64,000 bases of DNA from Parasitella parasitica (Eukaryota; Mucoromycota; Mucoromycetes; Mucorales; Mucoraceae). Location of the stretch: the NCBI GenBank assembly GCA_025201805.1, contig MU619248.1, positions 91,403 through 155,402 on the forward strand, in the 5' to 3' direction. Positions 38,144 to 49,195 of the stretch are shown here, one piece after another (position 1 is the first letter of the stretch; the number at the start of each line of letters is the position of its first letter). The position numbers were made by a program, and so were the translations under genes. Under the pieces are notes generated by a model. The model ran no database searches and was not told the DNA's origin. It worked only from the letters and a program-made list of their open reading frames with translations.

Positions 38144-38560
38144 TAATAAAGGATTAAACTTCCGATGAATCCAAATGCTGAGGCTGTCAATATTGATATC
38201 GCATTCATTAGATGTTTAAAGACACCATAGGAATGAGCAATATGTTGCATTACAAACATTTTCTTCGTGACTTGGCACACAAAGTGAGTTGAGTACCTCG
38301 CCAGAAAACACCCATATTTTATCGCCTTTTTATCCCCTTTTTTTCTATTGAAGTTAAATTTAATCAATACATCTGCCTTTTACTTATTCGATTGATCTTT
38401 CGCGTATTAGAAAAAACCACTCTTTTTATTCATTGCAAGCCTCAAGAAGACTCTTTTTATAATACATATCCTTGAGCAACTGCATAATAATTGTAGGTAT
38501 ATCAAAAGCGTAGCAAGAAACTCAGATTATTAAATCCGTAACCATAGCAACCTTAAGAAA
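38144..38560. other. Intergenic, CSB to importin-alpha-like
   Basis: About 417 bp upstream of the importin-alpha-like gene. I see no gene or clear signal here. Confidence 0.5.
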
Positions 38561-40771
38561 ATGACAATTGACGAGTATGAACCCGAAGATGTATTGCTAG
38601 AGATCAGTCGCAAATTATCCAATGTCTCTATCCACAAGCTGCCTACTCAAGGAGGCTTCGTAGAGAAGGACGCTGTAAGTTTTCACACGTCTATATCCTT
38701 ATCGTTCAGGATCCGATCCAGCTTATATTCACTTCATGTAGTTGCCTACCATCAAATATTTGCTATTCTCGTCAGAGCGTGATCAGATAAAACAGAGTAT
38801 ACGTCTGTTGCGTAGATATCTAACTCAAGGTATTTTCATTTAAAATTGTGTTTGTTTAACCTGAATGATTTATATTTGGCGTAGGGCATAGTGATGAAAG
38901 CAGTGTCAATGATATTCTTGCATTAGATATTTTGCCTCGTATTAAGGAATTGATAGAATCAAACCTTGGGGATACGATCAAGGTATGTTATTGTGTACTA
39001 ATGTTAAAAATCTCCTTTAAAAAAATACACATATTGAATCTCCTTAACCGTACGGTAATGTTTATATATAGTTCGAGTGCGCTTGGATTGTAACCAATGT
39101 TGCTGTAAGTTAATTTAGTTAATATAGTCATTTACAGAAATTCAAACACTAACTACAGTAACTTTATTATAGGCTGGTACAACAGAGCAAACAAATGCCA
39201 TCATCAATGCTGGATTTGTTGATTTGTTACTCGATTGTATGCAGAGAAGCGGAACATTAGACTTGAAAGCACAAGCTGCATGGGCTCTTGGTAATATCGC
39301 TGGTGAATCGCCCAACTATAGAGAAGAACTCATGAAGAAAGGCTTTACCCATGCTATCGTCAAAGTACTCGAGAAAGTTTATAGAGACACATATGATGAG
39401 GCTCAAGACTACAACTTTCCAAACGGGAAAATTCGTTTCCCTGATGAGGATTGTTATTCTAATGTCGAAGCTTTGCTGTGGGCATTATCCAATATGTCTC
39501 GTGGTGGCTTCCAGGTTGCAGAATACTATCAAAACTATTTGCCAATGTTCAAAGTATTTTCTGACTTTATAGTCTTTGATTATACCAAACTAGAGATTGA
39601 AATTTGGTAAGCTTACTGATAGGTGGTATTGTGCGCCAAATACTAATTATATGCCTGTGATCCAGTTGGGGTTTATCCCGTGTGCTTTATAATATGCATG
39701 ATGTTAATGCTTTCCACCAAAACAATACAATTTCCGATGAACTTTGCGTGAGATTATCTGATCTTTTAAGGTATGTCTAGTGTATACATAGTCTCCATTA
39801 TCCCAAGTACATGAACTAAATTGACACTTGCAGAGATGGTGTCCCAAAAGTAGTTGTGCCTGCTATCAGAACAGTAGTCAATATTACATCTGGACCTAAT
39901 AGTTGCGTCCAAGGCTTATTACGCACACAGCTTTTAACTAGTATCACTCGATTGTTGGAACCACAAGCACCCAATGAAATTCGTAAAGATGCCTTCCTTG
40001 TTATCAGTAACTTGGCAGCTGGCAATGAAGATATGATCAAACATGTCATTGAACACAAAATTGTCATGAACAGTGTTGTTGCTCATATTACCGTTCCCGG
40101 TCATACTTACAGTAATAATCCGATCCAATGGACTCCAACGCTTTCGCACGCTTATTATATGAAGAACGATGAATGGAAGGTAACAAAGGAAGCTCTATGG
40201 ATCATATTCAACATCATTTCACTTGGCGGTGATTCGTCTGTTTGGTAAGCGTTTATAATATAGAAATATATATTCCACAGAACTGTTTTCTTATGTAATA
40301 TGTAGGGATGTGCTTAGCGAACATCCATATTTGCCGCGATCATTAGCAGCCGTCTTGAGTTACATTGATTTGCCTTTGGATGTTTGTGAAAAGGCGATAG
40401 AGGCTATGATTAGCTTGGTTCAACGCTCAAACAAATGGATTGATAATCGTTTTCCTAATGGCAAAAACCCATTTGTACGAGATCTTATTGAAAACGGCGT
40501 ACATACAGCACTTCCATGTATTCAAAAATTATATCACAATGAAGAAGAATTGGGAGATTTGTGTTTGAAATTGGACAAGTTGCTCGTTGCATCAGAGCAA
40601 GACGTGGTTAAAACAACATCAATTCTAGATGTAGCTGGTATGGCAAGTGCTTTTGGATTACCAACCATTGTAGAAATCAAGTCGAAAAGTAACAAGAGAA
40701 GAGTCATCCGCGGTTCTGAAGATGGTGATGTTAGACTCATTCAAAATGCTGTTGGCAATTTGTGCATTTAA
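38561..40771 (+). CDS. Importin-alpha-like ARM-repeat protein
   Basis: Armadillo-repeat protein of the karyopherin-alpha type, likely binding NLS cargo. Repeats show the importin-alpha pattern: FECAWIVTNVAAGT, QAAWALGNIAGES, VEALLWALSNMSRGG, IEIWWGLSRVLYNM, VPAIRTVVNITSG, KDAFLVISNLAAGN and KEALWIIFNIISLGG. The Trp and Asn positions of the major and minor NLS-binding grooves are present in most of these. The N-terminus (MTIDEYEPEDVLLEISRKLS) lacks the Arg-rich IBB domain of classical importin-alpha. Length is about 580 residues in eight or more exons. It is highly divergent from yeast Srp1, so it may be a specialised paralogue. Confidence 0.78.
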
Positions 40772-41179
40772 CTGTTGTCCTGTTTTCTGTTCTATCCATA
40801 TAATATCTAATCATGAGTACAAATAAATACATGCAAGCTCTTGTTGACAAAAAAAAAAAAAAAACCATGTATTTAAAGAGCAATCAATCTTTTTTTGATC
40901 CAGAAAAAAAAAACAATAAAACAAATACTGATGGCATTATGATTTACGGCTTCACTCAACTATTTTCTATGGATCAAGCTGCTTTAAAAGACCTAAAGAC
41001 ATCTTGGCATCTTAATTCCATTATACTTTTCATATTTAGACGTCTTTTTTTTCGTTTCGCTTACAATTAAGGTTTTTCAAGGCAACCAATTGTTTACAAA
41101 AGCCAATCATTTTCTAGGCAGATCTTTTTATTTTCTCCCTCTTTTGTTTTTCAACTACCACACACCCCTCTCTTACATT
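40772..41179. other. Intergenic, importin-alpha-like to NDUFAF2
   Basis: About 400 bp. A plus-strand frame (40813-41070) is built from poly-A and low-complexity sequence and is not a credible gene. A pyrimidine-rich tract precedes the next start codon. Confidence 0.5.
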
Positions 41180-41930
41180 ATGTCAAAATCACTGTATCAA
41201 AAGCTCTCGCTAGCATATAAAACGACTCGGTTTCCCTGGAAAAAGCATGCACTTGTAGGTTATGATCTTAAAGGAAACGAATACTGGGATTGTCCAAACC
41301 CATTAGGTATGAAAAACTCGAAATATTACTACATAGCCTTACACGATTTGATGTCAAAGGTGGGAGGATGAAGCGATGGGTGCAAATGGCTGATGATTCA
41401 GAAAATGATTTAACGGTATTCTACCAAAACAAACTACCAGGTATGATAAAAAGGAGGGCATAGGAGGTTCAACAGCAATTCATCCATTTACTTTGACAGT
41501 TCAATGGCAAGCATGGCTAAGACATACTAGAACAGCAGCACCTACAACCCAGGAGCTTGTGCAAGAAGTGAAAAGAAGAGCGCTTGTACAAGAAAGAGCC
41601 AAGGCATTGGATCAAGAATGGGAGCAGGTATATATATATATAGTTTATGTACGTAAAGAGGCAGCAAATCTTAATATTTTGTACAATAGCGAAAATTAAA
41701 ATTACAAAAGATCCAAGACGACGAGCAAAAGGAGTCGGATCGTTTGGCAGCATTGGAAAACGGTAAGCTACTACAGTGTAATAATTTTTTTTTGCAATTG
41801 TTAATTTGTTAAAAAAGCGGAAAAAACGCAAAAAGACAAGGAGATGCCTGCAAAGTCAACACGGCCCTCTGGAACTGGTGATACATTTTCACCTGGCGAA
41901 TGGAATCCAACTAGTTCAAGAAGAAGATAG
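41180..41930 (+). CDS. Complex I assembly factor NDUFAF2-like
   Basis: Mitochondrial matrix factor (mimitin/B17.2L relative) for late assembly of NADH:ubiquinone oxidoreductase. Exon 1 gives GYDLKGNEYWDCPNPLG, joined by a short intron to GRMKRWVQMADDSEND. A further exon has PVQWQAWLRHTRTAAPTTQE, the conserved W-LRH-R-PP-type segment of the NDUFA12/NDUFAF2 family. The C-terminus is charged and probably coiled (LVQEVKRRALVQERAKALD), then disordered, ending GEWNPTSSRRR. Four or five exons. The presence of this factor implies that the organism has complex I. The extended C-terminal tail favours NDUFAF2 over the structural subunit NDUFA12. Confidence 0.85.
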
Positions 41931-42369
41931 ACTTTAAAAATTTCTCGTCATCATATGCGAATAAAACTAGAGGCGTTGATGTATTGCATCTTGCTTGATC
42001 TTAATGGATTTCGATGGATACAGCAATGGTATTTCCGAATAAAAGAAAGTTGTTTCTTATAGCATTACAGTACACTCATTTGATTCTTTTTTTAAATTTT
42101 CTGATCGGCTGCAAAAGTAATACAAGCGAGAACTGATTAGCACACATTTCAATTAAAGAGCATGTATTTCATGTCAAAATGGTCGCTTTTACTGGTGCTG
42201 TGCTTTATAGAAGCGATATTGGTGCAACTTTGACACTATCCTAATTCAACGAACACTGCTATACAAACGTCTGGATTTCAAGTACTTTTGTGCATGTATA
42301 TTTCACATTTAACAATAATTTTTCTCTCTCCTTCACTACTCTTCTTATCAACGAAACCTTCAATTCACC
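41931..42369. other. Intergenic, NDUFAF2 to seipin
   Basis: About 440 bp. A pyrimidine-rich run (42317-42345) lies just before the seipin start codon. No gene is seen. Confidence 0.5.
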
Positions 42370-43731
42370 ATGTCCAGCGCTTACCCGGACAGAGATGACT
42401 ATTCAGAACAAGACTTGAATGTAAGGAACATCAACAACAGGTTCACTCCTGATTTCCACGTTGTGCCTTCATCGTCTCAACACGATCCCGAGCAACAAGA
42501 TGATGAGAACGGTCCGCTGCGAGAATTGATTGAGCCAGAAAAAGGCAATAGTGAGGTTGAGCAATCATCAACGCCCATAGAGTGGTATCCAGCAGTTGCT
42601 GTTGTGGGGAGACTCATAAAAACTCTGCTTTCGCCTATTGTCAAGATAGTGTTTGCACCACGAACACAACGAGCCATCATCAAAAGCTTGGCAACTATCA
42701 TTGTTGTAGTTTGGATTTTTTTGACTAGTTTTACAGCCTACTTGACATTTTATCAGCGATATATACCAAAAACAGCACATATTGAGCCCATCTACTTTCA
42801 ATACACTAACATAGAACGTCCTTGGGGCAAGGTCTACTTTAGTGGACCTAATCCGAACATGGTGAGCAAAATGGAGAAGCGAAATTCCGTTCAAACTACA
42901 TGTATTAACATACTACACATTTAGCCGCTTAGACATGAACAAGCTTACGATGTATCTGTTCAATTGCATGTGCCCGCATCTGATGTTAATTTTGATCTCG
43001 GTAACTTTATGGTTCATGCGCAACTTTTAACAAGGAACGGAACGGTATTAGCAGAGTCAAATAGACCGGTAAAGCAAATTATCTCTTTTTATAGTTCAAT
43101 TGTGTTTACTAATCGTGTTCATCTAATTCAGGCCATTTTGAGATACCAATCATATGCTCAACGCATTCTTCATGTCATGGCAAAAGCATTGCCTTTGTTG
43201 ATTGGATGGACCGAAGAGAGTCAACATATTAATGTAGTTTTATTAGAAAGCTTTGTTGAAAAGAAGGTATAGATATATAATACTCATAGATGAAAGAAAG
43301 GGCTCATTGGACTCGAGATTTCCTTAGGCAGCACCAGTAACACAAGCTCATGTTAAACTCTCTTCCTTCAAGTTGCAAGTCTATGATGCACACATTAGTG
43401 TGATAGCTGATTTTCGTGGGTTAAGGTGAATTGGACTGTTTGAATGACAGGGTATAGAGACTGATGGTTTCTGTCAAAAAATAGATACTATATGTACCAT
43501 AGAAGAGTATCGACAGCATTCATATTTATCGTTCTATTTACAATGATCGAGGCCGTATGTGCAATAGCCGCATGGAAAATGTTTGGCAAAAATTTGTGGA
43601 ATAAACTACATGAGACGTTTTCAATGGACGAGGCTTCTCTTGAAGATTCGGTGCAGGACCATGCTGTAGCAAGCCAATATGATACAGATGAAGAGGAAGA
43701 GGATGGCGACAGTTATTTGACAGAAGAGTAG
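42370..43731 (+). CDS. Seipin (lipid droplet assembly)
   Basis: ER membrane protein that organises lipid droplet formation at ER-droplet contacts. The N-terminal cytosolic part (about 80 residues, acidic) precedes TM1 (IIKSLATIIVVVWIFLTSFTA). The lumenal domain has QLHVPASDVNFDLGNFMVHA, the conserved seipin beta-sandwich with its NxxxGNFM core, followed by RPAILRYQS and QAHVKLSSFKLQVYDAHISV. TM2 is STAFIFIVLFTMIEAVCAIA, and a short acidic tail (DEEEEDGDS) ends the protein. The lumenal core is separated by introns near 42865, 43070, 43270 and 43430. Total length is about 385 residues. Confidence 0.92.
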
Positions 43732-43960
43732 CTTTGATATGTCATGTATCGACATTTAATTTATATATTACTTTTAATACACATATACGCATACAAAGAT
43801 TGAAATGTTTTTTACGTACATCGCAAACTGTTATGAAAATTCAGCACTCATGAAAAAAGGGGTTTTTTTTATATATCATCTTAGATCACTGCGCATAATA
43901 TCTACGAATAAGTTTGACCGCAATATACTATAACACTAAATGCAACAAAATGAGGCCCTG

Positions 43961-46123
43961 TCAACGCCTACTGCCTCTTTCCTGTTGTCTGCCCCGGCTC
44001 CGACTTCGACTTCGACTTCGACTTCGACTTTGACTTCTAGAGTATCTATGTGTTCGCCTTCTTCCTCTATCTTCATCGGATGATGGGGATCGATTTTTTC
44101 TTTTTCTTTTGGGTGATCGTGAACGCTGCCGACGATCAAAATCTTTACTGGAATTTGAGTGGCGATGCGATCTATGTCTATCTCTGGATGTAGATTGTTT
44201 CCCTGCATTACCAGGGGAGGGAGATCTGTAATGTTTGCGGCCACTTGACCGGGATTTATCAGTGACTGACAAAGTAGAGTCTTTTCCAGCGGACATATGG
44301 GGCTTGGGAGATGGTGAGCGGTTTGATTTTGCCATTATTGCCCTGGGAGAGACTGAACCGTCAGAAGAAGGAGATCGATATCTGCTGCTACCACTAGATG
44401 TTCTTGCATTGGATGAGCTACTATCTCTCGTAGGTGGCTCAGGCCGTAAATATGCATTGACAGGTAGTCCCTGATTCTTTGCAAGCTCCTGCAAATGCTC
44501 CACTTCCTTTTCACGTTCTTTTTGTCGTCTATCCTTTTCATTGGATGCAACTATATTCAAACCTTAGTAATAATGCGCGACAAACAACCCTTATTATTAC
44601 TTGATTTCTCTAGTCCAGCTCTCATTTTCAGTTTGAGTCTTTCCATAGGAGTGAGTTTTTTCTTTACAGGAGCAGAAGGAGCTTCTAATCTACGTATACA
44701 AGATATGCCTGTCAGCTTTTTCGATAATATGATGTTTACAATGATCCAACCTTTGCGACCCACTTGGTTCCTCTTTATCAATGTGATCTTTGCTAGCGGT
44801 TTCCTCAAGTGTACCTGAGCCAAACTCTATTACGAAATCTGAATTGGTTTTCTCAGGCTCATTATCGTCATCATCAGTAGAAGAAGACGAATCATCAGAG
44901 TGGTTTCTGTAGGGCTCGTATGTAGGGCTGTAGCGACGTCTGTAACGATTTTCATCGGCTTGATCATTTCTGCCGTCTCTTCTACGGCGACCTCTTTTTC
45001 GTCTCTCGTTTCGTCTGGAAGTTTTACTGCCATCTTTCGGCTTTCCCTCTCGTTGTTGCCTTTTGAGTGCTCTCAATTCTTCGTCTCGATCCTTTTTAGC
45101 TACTCTCAACAATCGAGCGTAACTACGAATACCATATTTCCCGGACATTTCGTTCAATATTTCCTTGTCTTTGTCTGTCAAATCATCGACATATTGTAAA
45201 ATATCTGCTTCTTTTAATAGTTGAGACTCCTTTTCAGCGTCGTCTTCATCATCTTCATCAATATCATCGTCTGCTGCTACCACTTTGGTAGTACCATAAT
45301 CAAATCCAAATGTACGGCCTTTGAGATTATTGCCCTTGTTACTATCACCGCTTGATTTTTTGTTGATCTTTATCAAAGCAAGCTTTGCTTGATGGCGATC
45401 AAGCAGCTTTGTCCATTCCTCGTCCACTTCCGCTAAGCGATCTGATTCCGTTACTGAGATAGCGTATGTTTAGTACAAGGTACTTTATACATCTCATTAT
45501 TACCATTCAAACGTTCAGCTTCTATTAAATCGTGGTATCTCTCAAAGTTCAATTCATCGGCCATTTCCCTATCCTCTCTCGACAAGTTCAGAAGGTTGGC
45601 TCCCACATTCGCTTCAGGCACAAAGTCAAGCAACGAACGGCCATCAAAGCTAAAAGGCAACGGTCAGACGTATACTCTCTTTTTTTGATATAAATAAACC
45701 TTACCGATCAATTTTGATATCTGTATTTGCTTGCCATGGCATACTGAAATGATCGAATCCATCAACAATCGTGTACACACCCCTTGTCAATCCTGTCACT
45801 TACAGATTCTCTGTGTTTTCATGGTAATAAAATTGCTCTGCATCAGGATACAATTTTGTACTGGATCCTATAACACGAATCAATTGTTGAGGGTCACCAA
45901 GCTTTTTCGTACACGTCAGTAAAACACCTCAACATGAGTGATGAATGCTGTAGTTATATACCCTAGACTCGTAATAAGCTCGACGTCTTTCTGCTCTTCT
46001 TCGATGATCGACCATCAATTCTCGAATCTATTGAACAATATGCGTTAAAAAAAATAGCCTCTGCTTAGATACTTACAAGCTTGATATTACTCTTTTATCA
46101 TTTGCCTTTGCCTCCTGCCACAT
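43961..46123 (-). CDS. CLASRP/SWAP-type splicing regulator
   Basis: Nuclear SR-like protein related to CLK4-associating SR protein. The start exon (46121-46123) gives MWQEAKANDKRVI, followed by RELMVDHRRRAERRRAYYESR, PWQANTDIKIDRFDGRSLLDF, and NFERYHDLI; this series is the SWAP N-terminal (DRY_EERY) domain. Next come an acidic stretch (DDDIDEDDEDDAEKE), a helix (GIRSYARLLRVAKKDRDEEL), SPTYEPYRNHS and KLTPMERLKLKMRAGLEKS, the last being the conserved C-terminal motif. The RS tail ends SRSQSRSRSRSRSR. The Arg-Ser region is encoded partly by a hexanucleotide repeat at 44001-44036. About eight exons; the opposite strand has compositional open frames. Confidence 0.87.
44001..44036 (-). repeat. Hexanucleotide repeat encoding Arg-Ser dipeptides
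   Basis: Five near-perfect units of cgactt on the plus strand (the last two slightly altered) encode SRSRSRSRSR in the CLASRP-like tail. The repeat likely varies in length without shifting frame. Confidence 0.85.
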
Positions 46124-46250
46124 TCTATATCTAAGCACTAACGTAGAAAAAAAAAAAAGGAAAAGAACAAGAATGCACATGTACCAATATCCGACAGTTT
46201 TATTCAATAGCGATTATGATCATGATTTAGATATCAAAAAAAAGGTAGAT

Positions 46251-46877
46251 TCAATCGAAGGCCATCAACTCTTCCACATAGTCCAAGATACTCGTTAGCT
46301 CAATTTCTCTTCTTCCCAGAATGAATTTACCCTCCTTGTATTTTTGGGCTGCCTCGTATGCTTTTATCTGAACAATGTGTCAGTTAAAAAATATTCGCTC
46401 TAGTTATAAAGATACTTGCATATTTCCAGCCCAACTGTGTATTGCATCCTGAGCAGCTGATATATCGAATAAGATGCTTACCGGTAGTCATTATTCTGTG
46501 CACGCAGATATAGTTAGTGTAATTTACTCGTGTCTTAATTGACCAACTTGTGTGGTTTACCTCTCTTCAGACTCGTTGGAAAGGTTAATATTTACGCTAT
46601 AGTAAGTATCAGCGCAACAAGAAAATACAACAGCTACTGTATACTACGTCAACCTACACTTTGTCAAATAAAAATGCACTTCCATTGATTCCATGGAAGT
46701 CCTAATCGCATTTAATACACTGTGCACATTTTCTGCATTATCAAGGTTGCCATTTACTTTGGATATCAAATGTTCATATTTGGCAAAATGACTTTTGCAC
46801 CCTAGATTTGAACATACATAGATCTTGTGGCGGCTGCTAGTCCCATCATCCAAATAAGAACGGTAAGTTAAGCCCAT
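46251..46877 (-). CDS. Yippee-like zinc-binding protein
   Basis: Small Yippee (YPEL/MIS18-fold) protein, found in nuclear or ubiquitin-ligase (GID/CTLH) contexts in other eukaryotes. The first exon gives IYVCSNLGCKSHFAKYEHLISK (first zinc Cys pair and conserved HLA-type helix). A second short exon gives DFHGINGSAFLFDK (equal to FQGRHGKAYLF). A third gives VNINLSNESEER, then MTTGKHLIRYISCSGCNTQLGWKY (second zinc Cys pair) and AYEAAQKYKEGKFILGRREI. The stop at 46251-46253 follows VEELMAFD. Four introns. The signature Arg-His of the family's GRHG loop is INGS here. Confidence 0.92.
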
Positions 46878-46950
46878 ATTGGCAGATTCTCTGCAGTGTC
46901 TTTATTGCCGGTAATATGATAGTAAAATAAAATAAAAAAAAATATGTTGA

Positions 46951-46985
46951 GAAAAACGAAAAACGAAAAACGAAAAACGAAAAAG
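46951..46985. repeat. Heptanucleotide tandem repeat
   Basis: Nearly five tandem units of gaaaaac lie in the short gap between the Yippee and ABHD10-like genes. It is a simple microsatellite. Confidence 0.85.
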
Positions 46986-46996
46986 AGCTGGAAATA

Positions 46997-47767
46997 TTAA
47001 AATGCAATCATATTTCGTAACGTCTGTCCAAGTAAAGCAAGGTCTTGTGATCTTGATAGTCTGTGGTCTCCGTCTTCGACTTCCATTAACGAAACCCTTT
47101 CTACGCCATGCTTCAACAGATATTTGTACAGTTGATGGGCTGTATTGATAGGCACATCATGGTCATTTACTCCATGAATCAATTGGATGTGAGGACACTT
47201 GAATGCTGCTTGTGGTTTCGTCAACAGCAGAGCCGGTCTTGAGTTTAAAAGAAAATCAATGCGAATATCATAATACCCACTATCATCATAAAAGCTTGGT
47301 TTTCTCCACTCATTTTCACAATCAGACAGACATTCCGGTGGAACTTGTTCTTGCAGCCATCTCTCAGTAATATCAACCCCTCCGCCTGTCCCAATGATGC
47401 CTTTGACTGGAACATCTAGAGAAATGAGCATGGCTATCCACAATCCCATGCTCGCCCCTACAATGTAATCTACAGGATGCTTTTTGATTACTTCAAGTCC
47501 ATCTCTGTACCAATCCACCACAGAACCTTGTTGTGAATGGTTCCAGCTTAGAAAACCTAGCTGGTGCTGGACAGTAAAATCATAAAGGTAGTCTGCCTTC
47601 TTGGACGCTGTAAAGTCAGAGCGAAACCCAGGTATAAAACATACGGTTGCAGCAGCAGCAGCAGCAGCAGTAGTAGCAGTAGTAGTAATAGTAGTAGTAG
47701 TCGGTGGAGCACGATAAGCAAATATTATTTCCTTATTCAAGGTTCTGAAAATGCTTCTTGGTATCAT
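46997..47767 (-). CDS. Small alpha/beta hydrolase, ABHD10-like
   Basis: Serine hydrolase of 256 residues in one exon. The nucleophile elbow is VGASMGLW (GxSxG), the acid is in GVNDHDVPINTA and the base is in EVEDGDHRLSRS, so the Ser-Asp-His triad is complete. The core (FIPGFRSDF, FLSWNHSQQGSV) and the GDHRLS ending are most like ABHD10, a mitochondrial thioesterase/acyl-glucuronidase. The basic, Ser-free N-terminus (MIPRSIFRTLNKEIIF) could be a mitochondrial presequence. Residues 22-41 are a Thr/Ala tract encoded by a trinucleotide repeat (47648-47702). It lies head to head with the RNA ligase gene. Confidence 0.75.
   Translation of the reverse strand: MIPRSIFRTLNKEIIFAYRAPPTTTTITTTATTAAAAAAATVCFIPGFRSDFTASKKADYLYDFTVQHQLGFLSWNHSQQGSVVDWYRDGLEVIKKHPVDYIVGASMGLWIAMLISLDVPVKGIIGTGGGVDITERWLQEQVPPECLSDCENEWRKPSFYDDSGYYDIRIDFLLNSRPALLLTKPQAAFKCPHIQLIHGVNDHDVPINTAHQLYKYLLKHGVERVSLMEVEDGDHRLSRSQDLALLGQTLRNMIAF
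47648..47702 (-). repeat. Trinucleotide repeat encoding Thr/Ala tract
   Basis: A gca run followed by an interrupted gta run on the plus strand, in frame with the ABHD10-like gene. It encodes alternating Ala and Thr blocks just after the putative presequence. Its length is likely polymorphic. Confidence 0.85.
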
Positions 47768-48073
47768 TGAAAGAGGTAGTTCCCCATGTCTTGCAAGCGG
47801 TCAACGAAATAGGATTGGATCAACCTGCTTTGATGGGTTAAGGTTTGTCTCTGACCACACAAAAGCACACATGGCTTTTGTAGTAGTATCTTGTTGTTTG
47901 ACAAGCAATTAGAAAGTGGATCACTTGACGGGCGCAGTAGTGGGATACACAAGCGACCTACGCAGCATATCCGTAAACTCCGGGTATTTAAAAGACTATT
48001 TCAACTCTTTCCGCTTTATCTTTTCGTCGCAAACAGTTCAAAGAAAGAAAAAAGAGAAAAGAATACGCGCAGT
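47768..48073. promoter_or_regulatory. Divergent region, ABHD10-like / RNA ligase
   Basis: A 306-bp region separates the two divergent starts. An upstream in-frame extension of the ligase is open from 47891, but the MVSIDIP start at 48074 matches the domain boundary better, so I take the region as a shared promoter and 5' leader. Confidence 0.45.
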
Positions 48074-49195
48074 ATGGTTAGCATTGACATCCCTCATTTT
48101 GCAGTAGACCAAGCACGGGTAAATCATGTGGTCGAGCGACTCTATGAAGTCAAGAAAGAAACACCCAAGGATTTACGATCCAAGGACTTTGTGTTGGAGG
48201 ATGGTCAAGTATGGACTAGTTGGACAATGAGGGAGAGCGTATACAAAAAGAGACAAGACACATTCCCTACAATGAGTCGAGGGTTATTTACTAAACAGCT
48301 ATCGGATGGGCATTTCCAGATCATGGTGCGAGGCTATGACAAATTTTTCAACGTATTGGAAACCCAGGCGACACAATGGCCTTCCATCATAGCCGAGACT
48401 CAGGGGCCTTACGAGGTTATGGCAAAAGAAAATGGGTGCATCATTTTCATTGCTGCATTATCAGAGGAAAAGGTGATTGTCACATCAAAGCATTCAATCT
48501 CTTTAGACAAGACGGACACAAAGGCACATGCTGCTGTTGGATACATCTGGGTGTTGAAGCATTTGGCGTCAGCGCAACTGGCAGAGAAAGATCTAGCAGC
48601 GTGGTTGTTTGACAAGAAAATTACACTAGTAGCTGAGCTATGTGATGATGAATTCGAGCAGCATATTTTACCTTACGTACACAAGGACCGTGGACTGTAT
48701 CTCCACGGCATTAACTATAACACATCAGAACTATATACCCTCCCCGTTTCCGTTGTAGAACAAACAGCAAAAGCGTTTGGTTTTCACTCTACAGATTTCC
48801 AAGTGATTGATACTGCAGATCAGGTCAAGGAGCTTGGACGAACTATGCAACAAACCGGCGTCTATCATGGTCGAGAGGTAGAAGGCGCAGTTGTTCGATG
48901 CAAAAGAAAAGGAATGGATTTCATGTTCAAGATCAAGAATGAACAGTATCTCATGTATAGAGAATATAGGGAAATCACAAATACTCTGTTACAGTACAAT
49001 GAAGATGGTGTTATGTCAGTTATCATGCCTAAAAAAGAATTGAAATGTAAATATGAAAAGACCCCCTTTTATATTGAGTGGATACGAAAGAGAATATTGG
49101 ATCATCCAGAGTGGTTTGAAGAATACAAAGCCAGTAAAGGAGTTATACATGTTCGCCAAGAGTTCGAAAAGTATTGGGATAATGGCCGCCTATAG
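48074..49195 (+). CDS. Stand-alone RNA ligase of the fungal Trl1 type
   Basis: ATP-dependent RNA ligase, likely joining tRNA exon halves after splicing. It covers 373 residues and only the N-terminal ligase domain of Trl1. Landmarks are MVRGYDKFFNVLET (residues 84-97), then GPYEVMAKENGCIIFIA with the adenylated Lys of KENG at 118, SKHSISL, HAAVGYIWVLKHL, LVAELCDDEFEQHIL (nucleotidyltransferase motif IIIa region), GLYLHGINYNTS, EGAVVRCKRKG (motif IV) and FKIKNEQYLMYREYRE (motif V). No kinase or cyclic phosphodiesterase domain follows within the gene. I recall that Mucorales encode split Trl1 enzymes, so this is probably normal and supports the placement. No introns. Confidence 0.9.
   Translation: MVSIDIPHFAVDQARVNHVVERLYEVKKETPKDLRSKDFVLEDGQVWTSWTMRESVYKKRQDTFPTMSRGLFTKQLSDGHFQIMVRGYDKFFNVLETQATQWPSIIAETQGPYEVMAKENGCIIFIAALSEEKVIVTSKHSISLDKTDTKAHAAVGYIWVLKHLASAQLAEKDLAAWLFDKKITLVAELCDDEFEQHILPYVHKDRGLYLHGINYNTSELYTLPVSVVEQTAKAFGFHSTDFQVIDTADQVKELGRTMQQTGVYHGREVEGAVVRCKRKGMDFMFKIKNEQYLMYREYREITNTLLQYNEDGVMSVIMPKKELKCKYEKTPFYIEWIRKRILDHPEWFEEYKASKGVIHVRQEFEKYWDNGRL

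Noticed and set aside
44235-44474. Plus-strand frame opposite the CLASRP-like gene
   Set aside because: Compositional shadow of Ser/Arg codons on the minus strand.
47891-48073. N-terminal extension of the RNA ligase
   Set aside because: The frame is open, but the conserved domain begins at the 48074 ATG and the extension looks like 5' leader sequence.
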